Below are positions 8,255 through 20,267 of a stretch of DNA of 64,000 nucleotides, piece after piece; the stretch's first letter is position 1, and each line of letters opens with the position of its first letter. The translations under genes and the position numbers were made by a program. The stretch lies in assembly GCF_950101795.1 (NCBI RefSeq), contig NZ_CATNLZ010000032.1:434001-498000 (forward strand). The letters run 5' to 3'. A model generated the notes under the pieces. It ran no database searches, was not told the DNA's origin, and saw nothing but the letters and a program-made list of their open reading frames with translations. This stretch comes from Nocardioides sp. T2.26MG-1. GTDB taxonomy: Bacteria; Actinomycetota; Actinomycetes; Propionibacteriales; Nocardioidaceae.

Positions 8255-8677
8255 TCAGTAGCCCGTTGCGATGCGGCAGACCTCGCCAGTCTGCTGGTTC
8301 TCGGCACGGAAGACGACGTCGTCGGTGCCGTAGAAGTCGAGCATGGTCCGGCTCACCCGGAACGAACGGTCGATGTCGTCTCGCGCCTTGACCTCGCCCT
8401 GAGCCGACAGGTCGCCGTTGTGTCGCATCTTCCAGGACCACACGTCGTCATCGGGACTGAAGACCGCGCCGATCACCTGGAAGCGGTCGGCGTTGTTGTC
8501 GATGGACTTGACGTTGAGTCGCACCCAGGAGGTGTTGTCGCACTTGGTGCGCACCGGACCGTCGTTGCCGTCCGTAGCGCTCCCGCCATCACTCGCCAGC
8601 GCGATAGGAGCACTGGCCAGGGCCGCTGCACCCAGCACGAGGCTGAGCACGATGGCGGGAACGCGTCGGACGAGCAT
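8255..8677 (-). CDS. Small secreted protein of unknown function
   Basis: 140 residues. An N-terminal signal peptide (Arg-Arg, then IVLSLVLGAAALASAPIALAS) has a likely signal-peptidase I site near residue 29. The mature part has about 110 residues with two Cys (KCDNTSW and EVCRIATGY) that could form a disulfide, and a beta-rich look. AAAAGG lies upstream of the ATG. It is transcribed toward the histidine kinase, 52 bp away, so it may be a partner, ligand or target of that sensor; this is inference from position only. No family recognised. Confidence 0.7.
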   Translation of the reverse strand: MLVRRVPAIVLSLVLGAAALASAPIALASDGGSATDGNDGPVRTKCDNTSWVRLNVKSIDNNADRFQVIGAVFSPDDDVWSWKMRHNGDLSAQGEVKARDDIDRSFRVSRTMLDFYGTDDVVFRAENQQTGEVCRIATGY

Positions 8678-8822
8678 GATGAACCTTTTCGGACCTATCC
8701 AGGTGGAACAGCTCCCCCCCGAGATGTCCCTATCCTCTGACGTCGCGAGCGCGGACCGCCATTGTCCGGTGGTACTAGGACCATGCGGCTCGACGAGTAG
8801 TCATTCACTAGTCACGGTCTAG

Positions 8823-9492
8823 TCACTGCTGCGACCACACCTCGGCCAGGTCCAGTCCGACGAGCGTGTCGGCGAACACCCGCCGCTCGGTGGCCAGCAC
8901 CGGGACGTGGTTCTCGACGACGAGCACCAGGCAGCCGGCGGCCTCCGCGGACTTGGCGCCGGCGTTCGAGTCCTCGATCGCCAGACAGTCGGCCGGGGCG
9001 ACGCCGAGCGCCGCCGCGGCGGTCAGGTACGGCTCCGGGTGCGGCTTGGCCTGCTCGACGCCGTCACCGGTGACGATCACGCGGAAGGTCTCGGCGGGCA
9101 GCCTGGAGAGGATCGGCGCCACGAACCGCTCGTACGACGAGGTGACGAGCGCGCAGGGCAGCCCGGCGGCACGCAGCCGGTCCAGCTGGTCGACGGCCCC
9201 GGGCCTCCAGGGCACCTCGTGCTCGACCCGCGCCACCACCCCGTCGAGCAGCTCCTCGACGATCTGCTCGGGGCTCACGTCGATGCCCAGCTGGTCGCGG
9301 ATGTAGCGGCCCGACGACATCAGGTCGTTGCCGATCAGGTTCAGTGCGTGGGCGTCGCTCCAGGTGCCGCCGTACCGCTCGGCGATCTCGAACTCCGTCT
9401 GGATCCAGTAGGGCTCGGTGTCGACGAGCGTGCCGTCCATGTCCCACAGCACCGCGGCCGGGAGCCCGACCGGAGTGAGGCGCAGCGCCGGC

Positions 9493-9500
<8 letters not shown>
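8823..9500 (-). CDS. HAD-superfamily phosphatase (beta-phosphoglucomutase-like)
   Basis: 225 residues. [13 protein letters not shown] (about 20-32) supplies the nucleophile Asp and the acid/base Asp. VTSSYERF is motif [10 protein letters not shown] the motif III Lys and [12 protein letters not shown] motif IV, the set typical of subfamily IA phosphatases with a helical cap. The substrate is not identifiable. The ATG lies inside the end of metH with an 8-nt overlap, so expression is coupled to methionine synthase. Confidence 0.88.
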
Positions 9501-13224
<3,724 letters not shown>

Positions 13225-13370
13225 CGCGACTCCTCTCGGCCACCCGGAGGGCGGCGTGTGTCCAGCCTAGGAACCGTGTCCACGAACTGGACCCGACATC
13301 CAGATCGTGACACCGCGTCTCGACCCTCGGGAAATCCTCGAGCCTTCTGAGGCGGCACTAGGCTGGAGTG

Positions 13371-14219
13371 GTGATCGAGCTCGAGGACGTCCCGGACCTG
13401 GTGGACCCCGTCGTGATCGCCGCGTTCGAGGGCTGGAACGACGCCGCCGACGCGGCGTCGTCCGTGATCGACCATCTGATCCGGGTCTGGGGCGCCCGTA
13501 CCGTCGGCGCGGTCGACCCGGAGGACTTCTACGACTTCCAGGTCAACCGACCGGTCGTCGGCACGGACGAACTCGGGCACCGCCGGCTGACCTGGCCGAG
13601 CACCCAGATCGCGATCGCCTCTCCCCCGGATCTGGACCGAGACGTGATCCTGATCCGCGGGATCGAGCCGAACATGCGCTGGCGGCAGTTCTGCGCCGAG
13701 CTGCTCGCGGCCTGCGACGACCTGGGCGGCGAGCTCGTGGTCACCCTGGGCGCCCTCCTCGCCGACACTCCCCACACCCGTCCCATCCCGGTGACCGGGA
13801 CCGCCACCGAGCCCGAGCTGGTCGACCGGCTCAAACTCGAGCAGTCGACCTACGAGGGCCCCACCGGCATCGTCGGGGTGTTCCAGGACGCCTGCATGCG
13901 GGTCGACGTGCCGGCGGTGTCCTACTGGGCGGCCGTCCCCCACTACGTCGCTCAGCCGCCGTGCCCCAAGGCCACACTCGCGCTGATCGGTCAGATCGAG
14001 GACCTGCTCGAGGTGAGCATCCCGCTCGGCGACCTGCCCGAGGACGCCCGCGCCTGGGAGCGCGGCGTCGACGAGCTCGCCGAGGAGGACGAGGACATCG
14101 CCGACTACGTCCGGTCCCTCGAGGAGACCCGCGACACCACCGACCTGCCCGAGGCGTCCGGCGAGGCCATCGCCCGCGAGTTCGAGCGGTATCTCAAGCG
14201 CCGCCAAGACGAGTCGTAG
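13371..14219 (+). CDS. PAC2-family protein
   Basis: 282 residues. The opening VVIAAFEGWNDAADAAS is the hallmark of actinobacterial PAC2 proteins, which resemble proteasome-assembly chaperone 2; their biochemical role is not settled. The C-terminal part is acidic (ELAEEDEDIADYV). Two adjacent GTG codons (13368 and 13371) are possible starts; the second lies exactly 6 nt after TAGGCT (13359-13364), the spacing of a leaderless start in this window. Divergent from metH. Confidence 0.88.
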   Translation: MIELEDVPDLVDPVVIAAFEGWNDAADAASSVIDHLIRVWGARTVGAVDPEDFYDFQVNRPVVGTDELGHRRLTWPSTQIAIASPPDLDRDVILIRGIEPNMRWRQFCAELLAACDDLGGELVVTLGALLADTPHTRPIPVTGTATEPELVDRLKLEQSTYEGPTGIVGVFQDACMRVDVPAVSYWAAVPHYVAQPPCPKATLALIGQIEDLLEVSIPLGDLPEDARAWERGVDELAEEDEDIADYVRSLEETRDTTDLPEASGEAIAREFERYLKRRQDES

Positions 14220-14282
14220 CCGCCGTCCGGCATCCACGCTCGCTGCGTTGCCGCGCCTTGGTGCGGGTCCACTCCCGTTGTG

Positions 14283-14337
14283 GTTTGGTCACCAACCGCA
14301 GCTGGGAGCGTTCCCAATCTGCCGTTGGGGACCAAAC
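14283..14337. repeat. Intergenic inverted-repeat element, copy 4
   Basis: Arms lie at 14283-14296 and 14324-14337 (one mismatch, GTTGGGGACC), with a 27-nt centre containing GGGAGCGTTCCC. It sits between the convergent stops of PAC2 (14219) and the VOC protein (14353). The right flank CACACCATTTCCC is shared in similar form with copies 5 and 6. Confidence 0.9.
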
Positions 14338-14352
14338 CACACCATTTCCCGG

Positions 14353-14766
14353 TCAGCCCAGGGCCGCCCTGACCTCCTCCGGTGTCATCGTGACCGGCGT
14401 CTGCAGCAGCCACTGCACACCGAAGGGGTCGCGGACCCGGCCGCCCCGTGCGCCGTAGGGCTGGTCGGCCACCGGGAAGACCTCGACGGCGCCGTGCTCG
14501 ACCATCTCGGTCGCGACGCGGTCCGGATCATCGGTGACGACGTCGAGGATCGGGCCCGGCGCGCCCGAGGAGGCGGGCGCCGGATCGAACTCGTCCGCGT
14601 CCTTGAGGGTGACCGCGGTCCCGAAGACCTCGAGCTCCGCGAAGATCACCGATCCGTCGCTGTCGTAGCGGACGACCTCGGTGGCGTCGAGGTGTGCGAC
14701 GTACCAGCGCAGCGCCGCGTCCGCGTCGGGGACCACCAGCTTGGGGCGAAGTGCGTTGTCAGTCAT
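14353..14766 (-). CDS. VOC-family (glyoxalase/bleomycin-resistance fold) protein
   Basis: 137 residues, the usual size of a single VOC protein made of two beta-alpha-beta-beta-beta modules. It opens with LRPKLVVPDADAALRWYVAHL and closes with GARGGRVRDPFGVQWLLQT, the typical second module. This is the PhnB-like/YdeQ-type branch, often annotated only as glyoxalase-like; no substrate can be assigned. The ATG is followed by TDNALRPKL. The apparent longer frame upstream is a shadow of mshC. Confidence 0.82.
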   Translation of the reverse strand: MTDNALRPKLVVPDADAALRWYVAHLDATEVVRYDSDGSVIFAELEVFGTAVTLKDADEFDPAPASSGAPGPILDVVTDDPDRVATEMVEHGAVEVFPVADQPYGARGGRVRDPFGVQWLLQTPVTMTPEEVRAALG

Positions 14767-14842
14767 GGCATCAGCCTGCCGCCTGCGGGCCCCAGGGCGT
14801 CTTGAAGGAATGGGAGACGCCGGTGCCCCGAGCGGCCCGGCG

Positions 14843-16090
14843 TCAGCTGAGCCAGAGGGCGAGGCCGAGCGCGGCGTCGAGGGCGGCCAGCATCTGTACG
14901 CCGGCGTCGGGGTCGCTGGTGTCCGCGAGGCCGTCGGTGCCCAGGGTCGCCGCCACCCACCGGTCCACGGCTGCGGTCGCCCGAGGAGCGTCGAGGTCGT
15001 CGGCCAGGGCCGCGAGGACCTCCTCGACCACCGGGGCGGCCGGCGCGCCGGCACCCAGCGAGAGCGCCCGGCGCCAGCGGGTGACGTCGTCGACCGCGGT
15101 CCACAGCTGGTCGTCGGTCCACTCCCAGTCCGAGCGGAAGTGGTGGCGCAGCAGCGCGAGCCGGATCGCCATGGGGTCGACGTCGCTGTTGCGCAGCGCG
15201 GACACGAACACCAGGTTGCCGCGCGACTTCGACATCTTCTCGCCGTCGTAGCCGACCATGCCGGCGTGGCTGTAGACCTGCGCGAACGGCGTGCCCGGCA
15301 CGGCGACCTGCGCGTGCCCCGCGCACATCTCGTGGTGCGGGAAGACCAGGTCGCTGCCGCCGCCCTGCACGTCGAAGGCGCCGCCGAGGTGGCGCTGGGC
15401 GATCGCGGTGCACTCGATGTGCCATCCCGGCCGCCCCGATCCCCAGGGGCTGTCCCAGGACGGCTCTCCGTCGCGGCGACCGCGCCAGACCACGCAGTCG
15501 AGCGGGTCCTTCTTCCCGGCCCGGTCCGGGTCGCCACCGCGCTCGGGGTAGACCTCGAGCATCCGGGCGCGGTCCCACCCGGACTCCGCCCCGAAGGCCG
15601 GGTCGGAGGTGACCGAGAAGTAGAGGTCGTCCTCGACGCGGTAGACGGTCCCAGCCGCCTCGAGCCGCTGGATCAGCTCGATGACCAGCGGGATCGACTC
15701 GACGGCGCCGATGTAGTGGTCGGGCGGCAGCACCCTGAGGGCGGCCATGTCCTGACGGAACAGCTCGGTCTCCCGCTCGGCGAGCTCGACCCAGTCGATG
15801 TGCACCTTGGCGGCGCGCTCGAGCAGCGGGTCGTCGACGTCGGTGACGTTCTGGACGTACGTCACGTCGTGCCCTGCGTTGCGCCAGGCGCGGTTGAGGA
15901 GGTCGAAGGCGACGTACGTCGCGGCGTGCCCCAGGTGAGTGGCGTCGTACGGCGTGATCCCGCAGACGTAGAGCCGCGCGGCGCCGGTCGGCGTGGTGGT
16001 GACCTTCGCACCCGACGGGGTGTCGTGCAACGACACCGGCGGTCCCGGCACCGGCAGCGTCGGGATCTCCGGAGAAGGCCAGGCTCGCAT
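14843..16090 (-). CDS. mshC: Cysteine--GlcN-Ins ligase (mycothiol synthesis)
   Basis: 415 residues. It joins L-cysteine to glucosaminyl-inositol using ATP, the penultimate mycothiol step; it is a paralogue of cysteinyl-tRNA synthetase lacking the tRNA-binding tail. [16 protein letters not shown] (41-56) holds the first zinc Cys and the HIGH-type motif. [10 protein letters not shown] and FPHHEMC supply further zinc ligands, and KMSKS lies near 293. The length (about 410) separates MshC from true CysS (about 460). The ATG lies 7 nt after TAGGCT (16098-16103), so it is probably leaderless. Confidence 0.94.
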   Translation of the reverse strand: MRAWPSPEIPTLPVPGPPVSLHDTPSGAKVTTTPTGAARLYVCGITPYDATHLGHAATYVAFDLLNRAWRNAGHDVTYVQNVTDVDDPLLERAAKVHIDWVELAERETELFRQDMAALRVLPPDHYIGAVESIPLVIELIQRLEAAGTVYRVEDDLYFSVTSDPAFGAESGWDRARMLEVYPERGGDPDRAGKKDPLDCVVWRGRRDGEPSWDSPWGSGRPGWHIECTAIAQRHLGGAFDVQGGGSDLVFPHHEMCAGHAQVAVPGTPFAQVYSHAGMVGYDGEKMSKSRGNLVFVSALRNSDVDPMAIRLALLRHHFRSDWEWTDDQLWTAVDDVTRWRRALSLGAGAPAAPVVEEVLAALADDLDAPRATAAVDRWVAATLGTDGLADTSDPDAGVQMLAALDAALGLALWLS

Positions 16091-16134
16091 GCCGCGAAGC
16101 CTAGCCGGGCTCAGACTGGATCCGAGACAGGCTC

Positions 16135-16187
16135 GGTCTCGATACGCCCGTCGCGACCTCCTGCGTCGGTCGCGGGGCTACTCGACC
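16135..16187. repeat. Intergenic GGTCTCGATACGC-type repeat
   Basis: The 140-bp gap between mshC and the next gene holds GGTCTCGATACGCC at its left and GCTACTCGACC at its right, with an internal 7-bp stem CGCGACC/GGTCGCG (16152-16158 and 16168-16174). This resembles repetitive intergenic palindromes I associate with Nocardioides-type genomes (inference from memory). Only one copy is in the window. Confidence 0.45.
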
Positions 16188-16230
16188 TGGCTGCTGGGTC
16201 CCGGCCTTCGCGGGCTCAGGCCGGGGCAGC

Positions 16231-17031
16231 TCAGAACGGCGGCCACGGGATCGCGGGCCACTCGCCGTGGGGTGAGGGCATCACCGCGCGGTCCGCGAGC
16301 CGGTGGCAGCGCCGGCGCAGCGCCTCGATCTCGGGGTCGCTCAGATGGGCCGCGAGCACCTCGCCGAGGGCACCACCGACCTCGTCGCCGATCCGGCGCA
16401 CCGTGGCGACCTCGTCGGCCGTGAGCTCCTCCCCCAGCCACCCCCACAGCACGGTCCGGAGCTTGGGGTCGGTGTGGAAGGTGACCCCGTGGTCGACGCC
16501 GTACCGATGACCGTCGGTCATCTCCAGCACGTGGCCGCCCTTGCGGTCGGCGTTGTTGACCACGACGTCGTAGATCGCCATCCGGCGCAGCGGCGCGGAG
16601 TCCTCGTGGATCAGCGAGATCGGCCGGTCGTGGCCGTCGAGCCCGTCGAAGACGTGCCGCCAGCCGGCGGGCACCTCGCCCTCGGGCACCAGCGTGACCG
16701 CCACCTGCTCGTCGTCGGGCTCCTGCCAACGCTGCACCATCCCGTGGCCGTGCGGCCCGTCGCGCAGCCAGGTCTCGGGGACGACGTTCCACCCGAACGC
16801 CTCGGACACGAGGTACGCCGCGCGCTCCCGGTCGGCGAGCGTCCCGTCGGGGAAGTCCCACAGCGGACGCTCCCCGGCGACGGGCTTGTAGACGACCCGG
16901 ATGCCGCCGATCTCACCGACGAACGTGGCGTTGGACGCCGGCATCACCCGGCCGTGCAGCACCAGCTCCCCCTCGACCAGGTCGGGCCCCGGGTCGCCGA
17001 GGGTGCCGGGGTCGTCCCGGTCGACGGTCAC
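16231..17031 (-). CDS. SCO1664-family protein (kinase-fold, unknown function)
   Basis: 266 residues. It resembles a divergent phosphatidylinositol 3/4-kinase-type fold: GIRVVYKPVAGERPLWDFP is a nucleotide-binding Lys segment, and IYDVVVNNADRKGGHVLEM with VDHGVTFH looks like the catalytic loop and metal-binding Asp. It is regularly found with mshC in actinobacteria; no reaction is established. The GTG at 17031 overlaps the TGA of the upstream gene (GTGA), so it is translationally coupled to the DUF3090 gene. The frame open to 17304 is a shadow. Confidence 0.85.
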   Translation of the reverse strand: MTVDRDDPGTLGDPGPDLVEGELVLHGRVMPASNATFVGEIGGIRVVYKPVAGERPLWDFPDGTLADRERAAYLVSEAFGWNVVPETWLRDGPHGHGMVQRWQEPDDEQVAVTLVPEGEVPAGWRHVFDGLDGHDRPISLIHEDSAPLRRMAIYDVVVNNADRKGGHVLEMTDGHRYGVDHGVTFHTDPKLRTVLWGWLGEELTADEVATVRRIGDEVGGALGEVLAAHLSDPEIEALRRRCHRLADRAVMPSPHGEWPAIPWPPF

Positions 17032-17606
17032 GGATCGCGGCGCCGGAACCCGTTGGCGCGGACGCACAGGTGCCCGTCCGGGTCGATCGGGTTGCCGCAG
17101 AACGGGCAGCTCGGCCGTCCGGCCTCGAGGACCTGCTCGGCGCGCTTCACGAACGCCCGTGCGGGCCCGGCGGGCAGCCGCACCAGGAACACCTCGTCCG
17201 GCTCGGGCTCCTCGAAGTCCTCGTCGAGCTGGTCGGGGGTGATCACCGCGGCCTCGGTGTACGGGAAGACCTCGATGACCACCCGCTCGTCGGTCGGGTC
17301 CCAAGAGAGCGTCATCGTGCCGGCGCGGAACTCCTCCTCGATCGGCTGCTCCAGCGGGTCGGAGTCGTCGAGCCCGAGCGGCGCGACCGCGGGGATCACC
17401 GCGTCGCTGCCCACCTGGGTGGCCATCACCTCGTCGAGGAGCTCGTCGACGCGCTCCGCCAGCGCCTGCACCTGCTGCTTCTCCAGCGCGACGCTCACCA
17501 GGCGGCTGCCGGCCCGGGCCTGCAGGAAGAATGTCCGCTGCCCGGGCGGGCCGACGGTGCCCGCGACGAACCGCTCCGGGGGGTCGAATGCGTGGACGAC
17601 TGGCAT
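17028..17606 (-). CDS. DUF3090-family protein
   Basis: 192 residues. It starts MPVVHAFDPPERFVAGTVG and ends with a CPFCGNPIDPDGHLC zinc-ribbon-like Cys quartet (about 170-185), the layout of DUF3090. Function is unknown; the family is actinobacterial and sits between the SCO1664-like and phosphomutase-like genes. A GTG two codons upstream is possible, but the ATG at 17606 is exactly 6 nt after TAGGGT (17613-17618), so a leaderless start there is preferred. Confidence 0.87.
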   Translation of the reverse strand: MPVVHAFDPPERFVAGTVGPPGQRTFFLQARAGSRLVSVALEKQQVQALAERVDELLDEVMATQVGSDAVIPAVAPLGLDDSDPLEQPIEEEFRAGTMTLSWDPTDERVVIEVFPYTEAAVITPDQLDEDFEEPEPDEVFLVRLPAGPARAFVKRAEQVLEAGRPSCPFCGNPIDPDGHLCVRANGFRRRDP

Positions 17607-17615
17607 AGCCACACC

Positions 17616-18338
17616 CTAGGACCCGGCCGAAGGCCCGGCCCCGCCCCCGACGACGGCGTCCGTCGTGCGGGCCGTCCGGGACCGCTTCTTGGCCGCCGGG
17701 GGCGGTGCGAGCCAGGACAGGTCACCGGCATGGGTGTTCGTGGCGAGCACGTAGGGGCGGGTGCCGGTGTAGCGGACCACCGAGATCGACGCGGGGTCGA
17801 CGTGCAGCCGCTGGAACAGGTCCAGGTGCATCCCGAGCGCGTCGGCCAGCACCGACTTGATGATGTCGCCGTGGCTGACCGCGACCCAGACCGCGCCCGG
17901 ACCGTGCTCGTCCTCGACCGCGGCGTCGTGCCGGCGTACGGCGGTGACCGCACGCGCCTGCATGGCCGCCATCGACTCGCCCTCGGGGAAGACCGCCGCC
18001 GACGGCTGGGTCTGCACGAGCGACCAGAGCTTCTCCTTGGCGAGCTCCTTGAGCGCCCGGCCCTGCCAGGCGCCGTAGTCGCACTCGGTGATGCCGCGGT
18101 CGGTGGTGATCCGGACCGGCTCGGTGCGCGCGCTCGCGATCGCTTTGGCGGTCTGCCGGCAGCGTTCCAGCGGGCTGCTGACGATGCCCGCGAGCGGTAC
18201 GCCGGTGAGCCGGTCGCCGGCGCGAGCCGCCTGCGCCACGCCGGTCTCGTCCAGCCGCACCCCGGGGGTCCGACCGGCGAGCGTGCCCGACGCGTTGGCC
18301 GTCGTCCGGCCGTGCCGCACGAGGATCACGGTTGCCAT
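17616..18338 (-). CDS. Histidine-phosphatase-family putative phosphomutase (MSMEG_4193-like)
   Basis: 240 residues. VILVRHGRTTANASG (4-18) has the catalytic RHG, IVSSPLERCRQTA the second Arg, TECDYGAWQG the acid Glu and AVSHGDIIKSV the second His. The C-terminal 35 residues are Lys/Arg/Ala/Gly-rich. This is the third member of the mshC-linked unknown trio. It could be a phosphatase rather than a mutase. The ATG lies 7 nt after TACAGT, whose promoter is back to back with that of corA. Confidence 0.87.
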   Translation of the reverse strand: MATVILVRHGRTTANASGTLAGRTPGVRLDETGVAQAARAGDRLTGVPLAGIVSSPLERCRQTAKAIASARTEPVRITTDRGITECDYGAWQGRALKELAKEKLWSLVQTQPSAAVFPEGESMAAMQARAVTAVRRHDAAVEDEHGPGAVWVAVSHGDIIKSVLADALGMHLDLFQRLHVDPASISVVRYTGTRPYVLATNTHAGDLSWLAPPPAAKKRSRTARTTDAVVGGGAGPSAGS

Positions 18339-18345
18339 GGCGTGG

Positions 18346-18364
18346 ACTGTAGTGGGGCTACGGT
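18346..18364. promoter_or_regulatory. Back-to-back -10 boxes of two leaderless genes
   Basis: TACAGT on the minus strand (18346-18351) serves the phosphomutase gene (ATG 18338), and TACGGT on the plus strand (18359-18364) serves corA (GTG 18371). Only 32 bp separate the two start codons, so the promoters must overlap and RNA polymerase probably cannot use both at once. Confidence 0.55.
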
Positions 18365-18370
18365 GGCCGG

Positions 18371-19342
18371 GTGATCGTCGACTGCGCCCTGTACCGCGAC
18401 GGCAAGCGCACCGAGGGCGGGACGCACTGGCGCGAGCTGCGGGCGAAGGCGGACCGCGACGGTGACTTCGTGTGGATCGGGATGCACGAGCCGTCGACGG
18501 CCGAGGTGCACGAGGTCGCGGAGGTCTTCGGTCTCCACTCGCTCGCGGTCGAGGACGCCGTGAAGGCGCATCAGCGACCGAAGCTGGAGCGTTTCGACGA
18601 CATGGTCTTCCTGGTGCTCAAGACGCTCTGGTACGTCGACGAGGACGACGCGGTCGAGACCGGCGAGATCGCGATCTTCGTCGGCGACGACTTCGTGGTC
18701 ACGGTCCGCCACGGGCAGGGCAACGAGCTGCACTCGGCCCGCGAGGAGCTGGAGACCAGCCGGCGGGTGCTCAGCCACGGCCCCGGTGGCGTGCTGTACG
18801 CGGTGATCGACCGCGTCGTGGACGAGTACCTCGACGTGGTCGACGAGCTCATCGTCGACGTCGACGAGATCGAGGCCTCGGTCTTCTCCGACGACCGCAC
18901 CCATGACTCCGCCCGCATCTACGTGCTCAAGCGGGAGCTCGCGGAGGTACGCCGGGCGGTGCTGCCGCTGCGGGAGCCGCTCGTGCGGCTGGCGGGCGGC
19001 GACGTGCCGAGCGTCACGGACCAGGCAGCCCCGTTCTTCCGCGACGTCGCCGACCACCTGGCACGGGCAGCGGAGACCGTGGACTCGCTGGACGCCCTCC
19101 TGTCGACCGCCTTCGACGCCTACCTGGCCCAGATCTCGGTCCAGCAGAACGACGACATGCGCAAGATCTCGGCAGGCGCAGCGCTGGTCGTCGTTCCGAC
19201 GCTGATCGCCGGCATCTACGGCATGAACTTCCGGCACATGCCCGAGCTCGAGTGGACCTATGGCTACCCGTTCGCCCTCGGCCTGATGGCCGCAGTCGCC
19301 GTCGGGCTGTGGGTGCTGTTCAAGAAGTCCGGGTGGCTGTAG
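18371..19342 (+). CDS. corA: CorA-family magnesium/divalent cation channel
   Basis: 323 residues. A soluble N-terminal domain (about 1-260) contains the long stalk helix, followed by two transmembrane segments at the C-terminus. The first ends with GIYGMNF, the CorA selectivity signature; the short loop HMPELEWTYGYP follows. Members form pentameric Mg2+ (also Co2+, Ni2+) channels. GTG start 6 nt after TACGGT. Confidence 0.92.
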   Translation: MIVDCALYRDGKRTEGGTHWRELRAKADRDGDFVWIGMHEPSTAEVHEVAEVFGLHSLAVEDAVKAHQRPKLERFDDMVFLVLKTLWYVDEDDAVETGEIAIFVGDDFVVTVRHGQGNELHSAREELETSRRVLSHGPGGVLYAVIDRVVDEYLDVVDELIVDVDEIEASVFSDDRTHDSARIYVLKRELAEVRRAVLPLREPLVRLAGGDVPSVTDQAAPFFRDVADHLARAAETVDSLDALLSTAFDAYLAQISVQQNDDMRKISAGAALVVVPTLIAGIYGMNFRHMPELEWTYGYPFALGLMAAVAVGLWVLFKKSGWL

Positions 19343-19355
19343 TCCCGGATGGGCG

Positions 19356-20180
19356 CTAGGCCGCGATCACGCCGGTCGCGACGAGCAGCAGGGTCGCGGC
19401 ACCGAGCGCCACGCGGTAGAGCACGAACGGCGTGTACGAGTGGGTCGTGACGTAGCGCAGCAGCCACGCGATCGCGGCGTACCCGACCACGAACGAGACC
19501 ACGGTCGCCACGATCGTCGGTCCCCAGCCGTAGAGGTTGTCGCCGTTCGGCACGTCCTTGAGCTCGAAGAGCCCGGCGCCGATCACCGCGGGGATCGCGA
19601 GCAGGAAGGCGTAGCGGGTGGCCGCCTCGCGCTCGTAGCCGAGCAACCGGCCCATCGACAGGGTCGCGCCCGACCGGGAGACGCCGGGGATCAGCGCGAG
19701 CGCCTGCGCCAGGCCCATCAGGATCGCGTCGCGCAGCGAGATCTGCTTGATGGTCTTGTCGGTGCGCCCCACCCGGTCGGCGAGGCCGAGGATCAGGCCG
19801 AGCACGATCAGCGTGCAGCCGATCAGCCACAGGCTCCGGAAGTCGCGCTCGATGACGTCCTTGAGCAGGATGCCGAGCACGACGATCGGCACCGAGCCGG
19901 TGATGATGAACCAGCCCATCCGGGCGTCGAGGTGGCCGCGGTACTCCGGACGGAACAGCGAGAGCAGCCACGCCTTGCCGATCCGCCAGATGTCCTTGCG
20001 GAAGAACAGCAGCACCGCGAGCTCGGTGCCGATCTGGATGACGGCGGTGAACGCGGCGCCGGGGTCGCCCCACCCGAAGAGCTCCGGGTAGATCCGCAGG
20101 TGCGCGCTGCTGGAGATCGGGAGGAACTCGGTCAGCCCCTGGATGAGGCCGAGCACGACGGCCTGGAGGAAGTCCACCAC
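19356..20180 (-). CDS. uppP: Undecaprenyl-diphosphatase (BacA/UppP)
   Basis: 274 residues, polytopic membrane. It dephosphorylates undecaprenyl diphosphate so that the lipid carrier can be reused in peptidoglycan synthesis; overexpression gives bacitracin resistance. GLTEFLPISSSAHL (about 12-25) and IPGVSRSGATLSMG (about 165-178) are the two active-site motifs, with about seven or eight transmembrane helices. The GTG start lies 7 nt after TAGAGT; a second GTG follows directly. Stop codons of corA and uppP converge 13 bp apart. Confidence 0.95.
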   Translation of the reverse strand: MVDFLQAVVLGLIQGLTEFLPISSSAHLRIYPELFGWGDPGAAFTAVIQIGTELAVLLFFRKDIWRIGKAWLLSLFRPEYRGHLDARMGWFIITGSVPIVVLGILLKDVIERDFRSLWLIGCTLIVLGLILGLADRVGRTDKTIKQISLRDAILMGLAQALALIPGVSRSGATLSMGRLLGYEREAATRYAFLLAIPAVIGAGLFELKDVPNGDNLYGWGPTIVATVVSFVVGYAAIAWLLRYVTTHSYTPFVLYRVALGAATLLLVATGVIAA

Positions 20181-20267
20181 GGCGGGAACTCTACGGGCGG
20201 AACTCCAGGGTGGTCCGCTGGGCGTGCCGGTGCGGACCGGCGGGGCGTGGCCGACTACCTTGTCGCC

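Noticed and set aside
13225-13370. Cobalamin or SAM riboswitch before metH
   Set aside because: The leader from the TAGGCT box to the TTG start is only about 33 nt, and no B12-box or SAM-aptamer sequence is visible.
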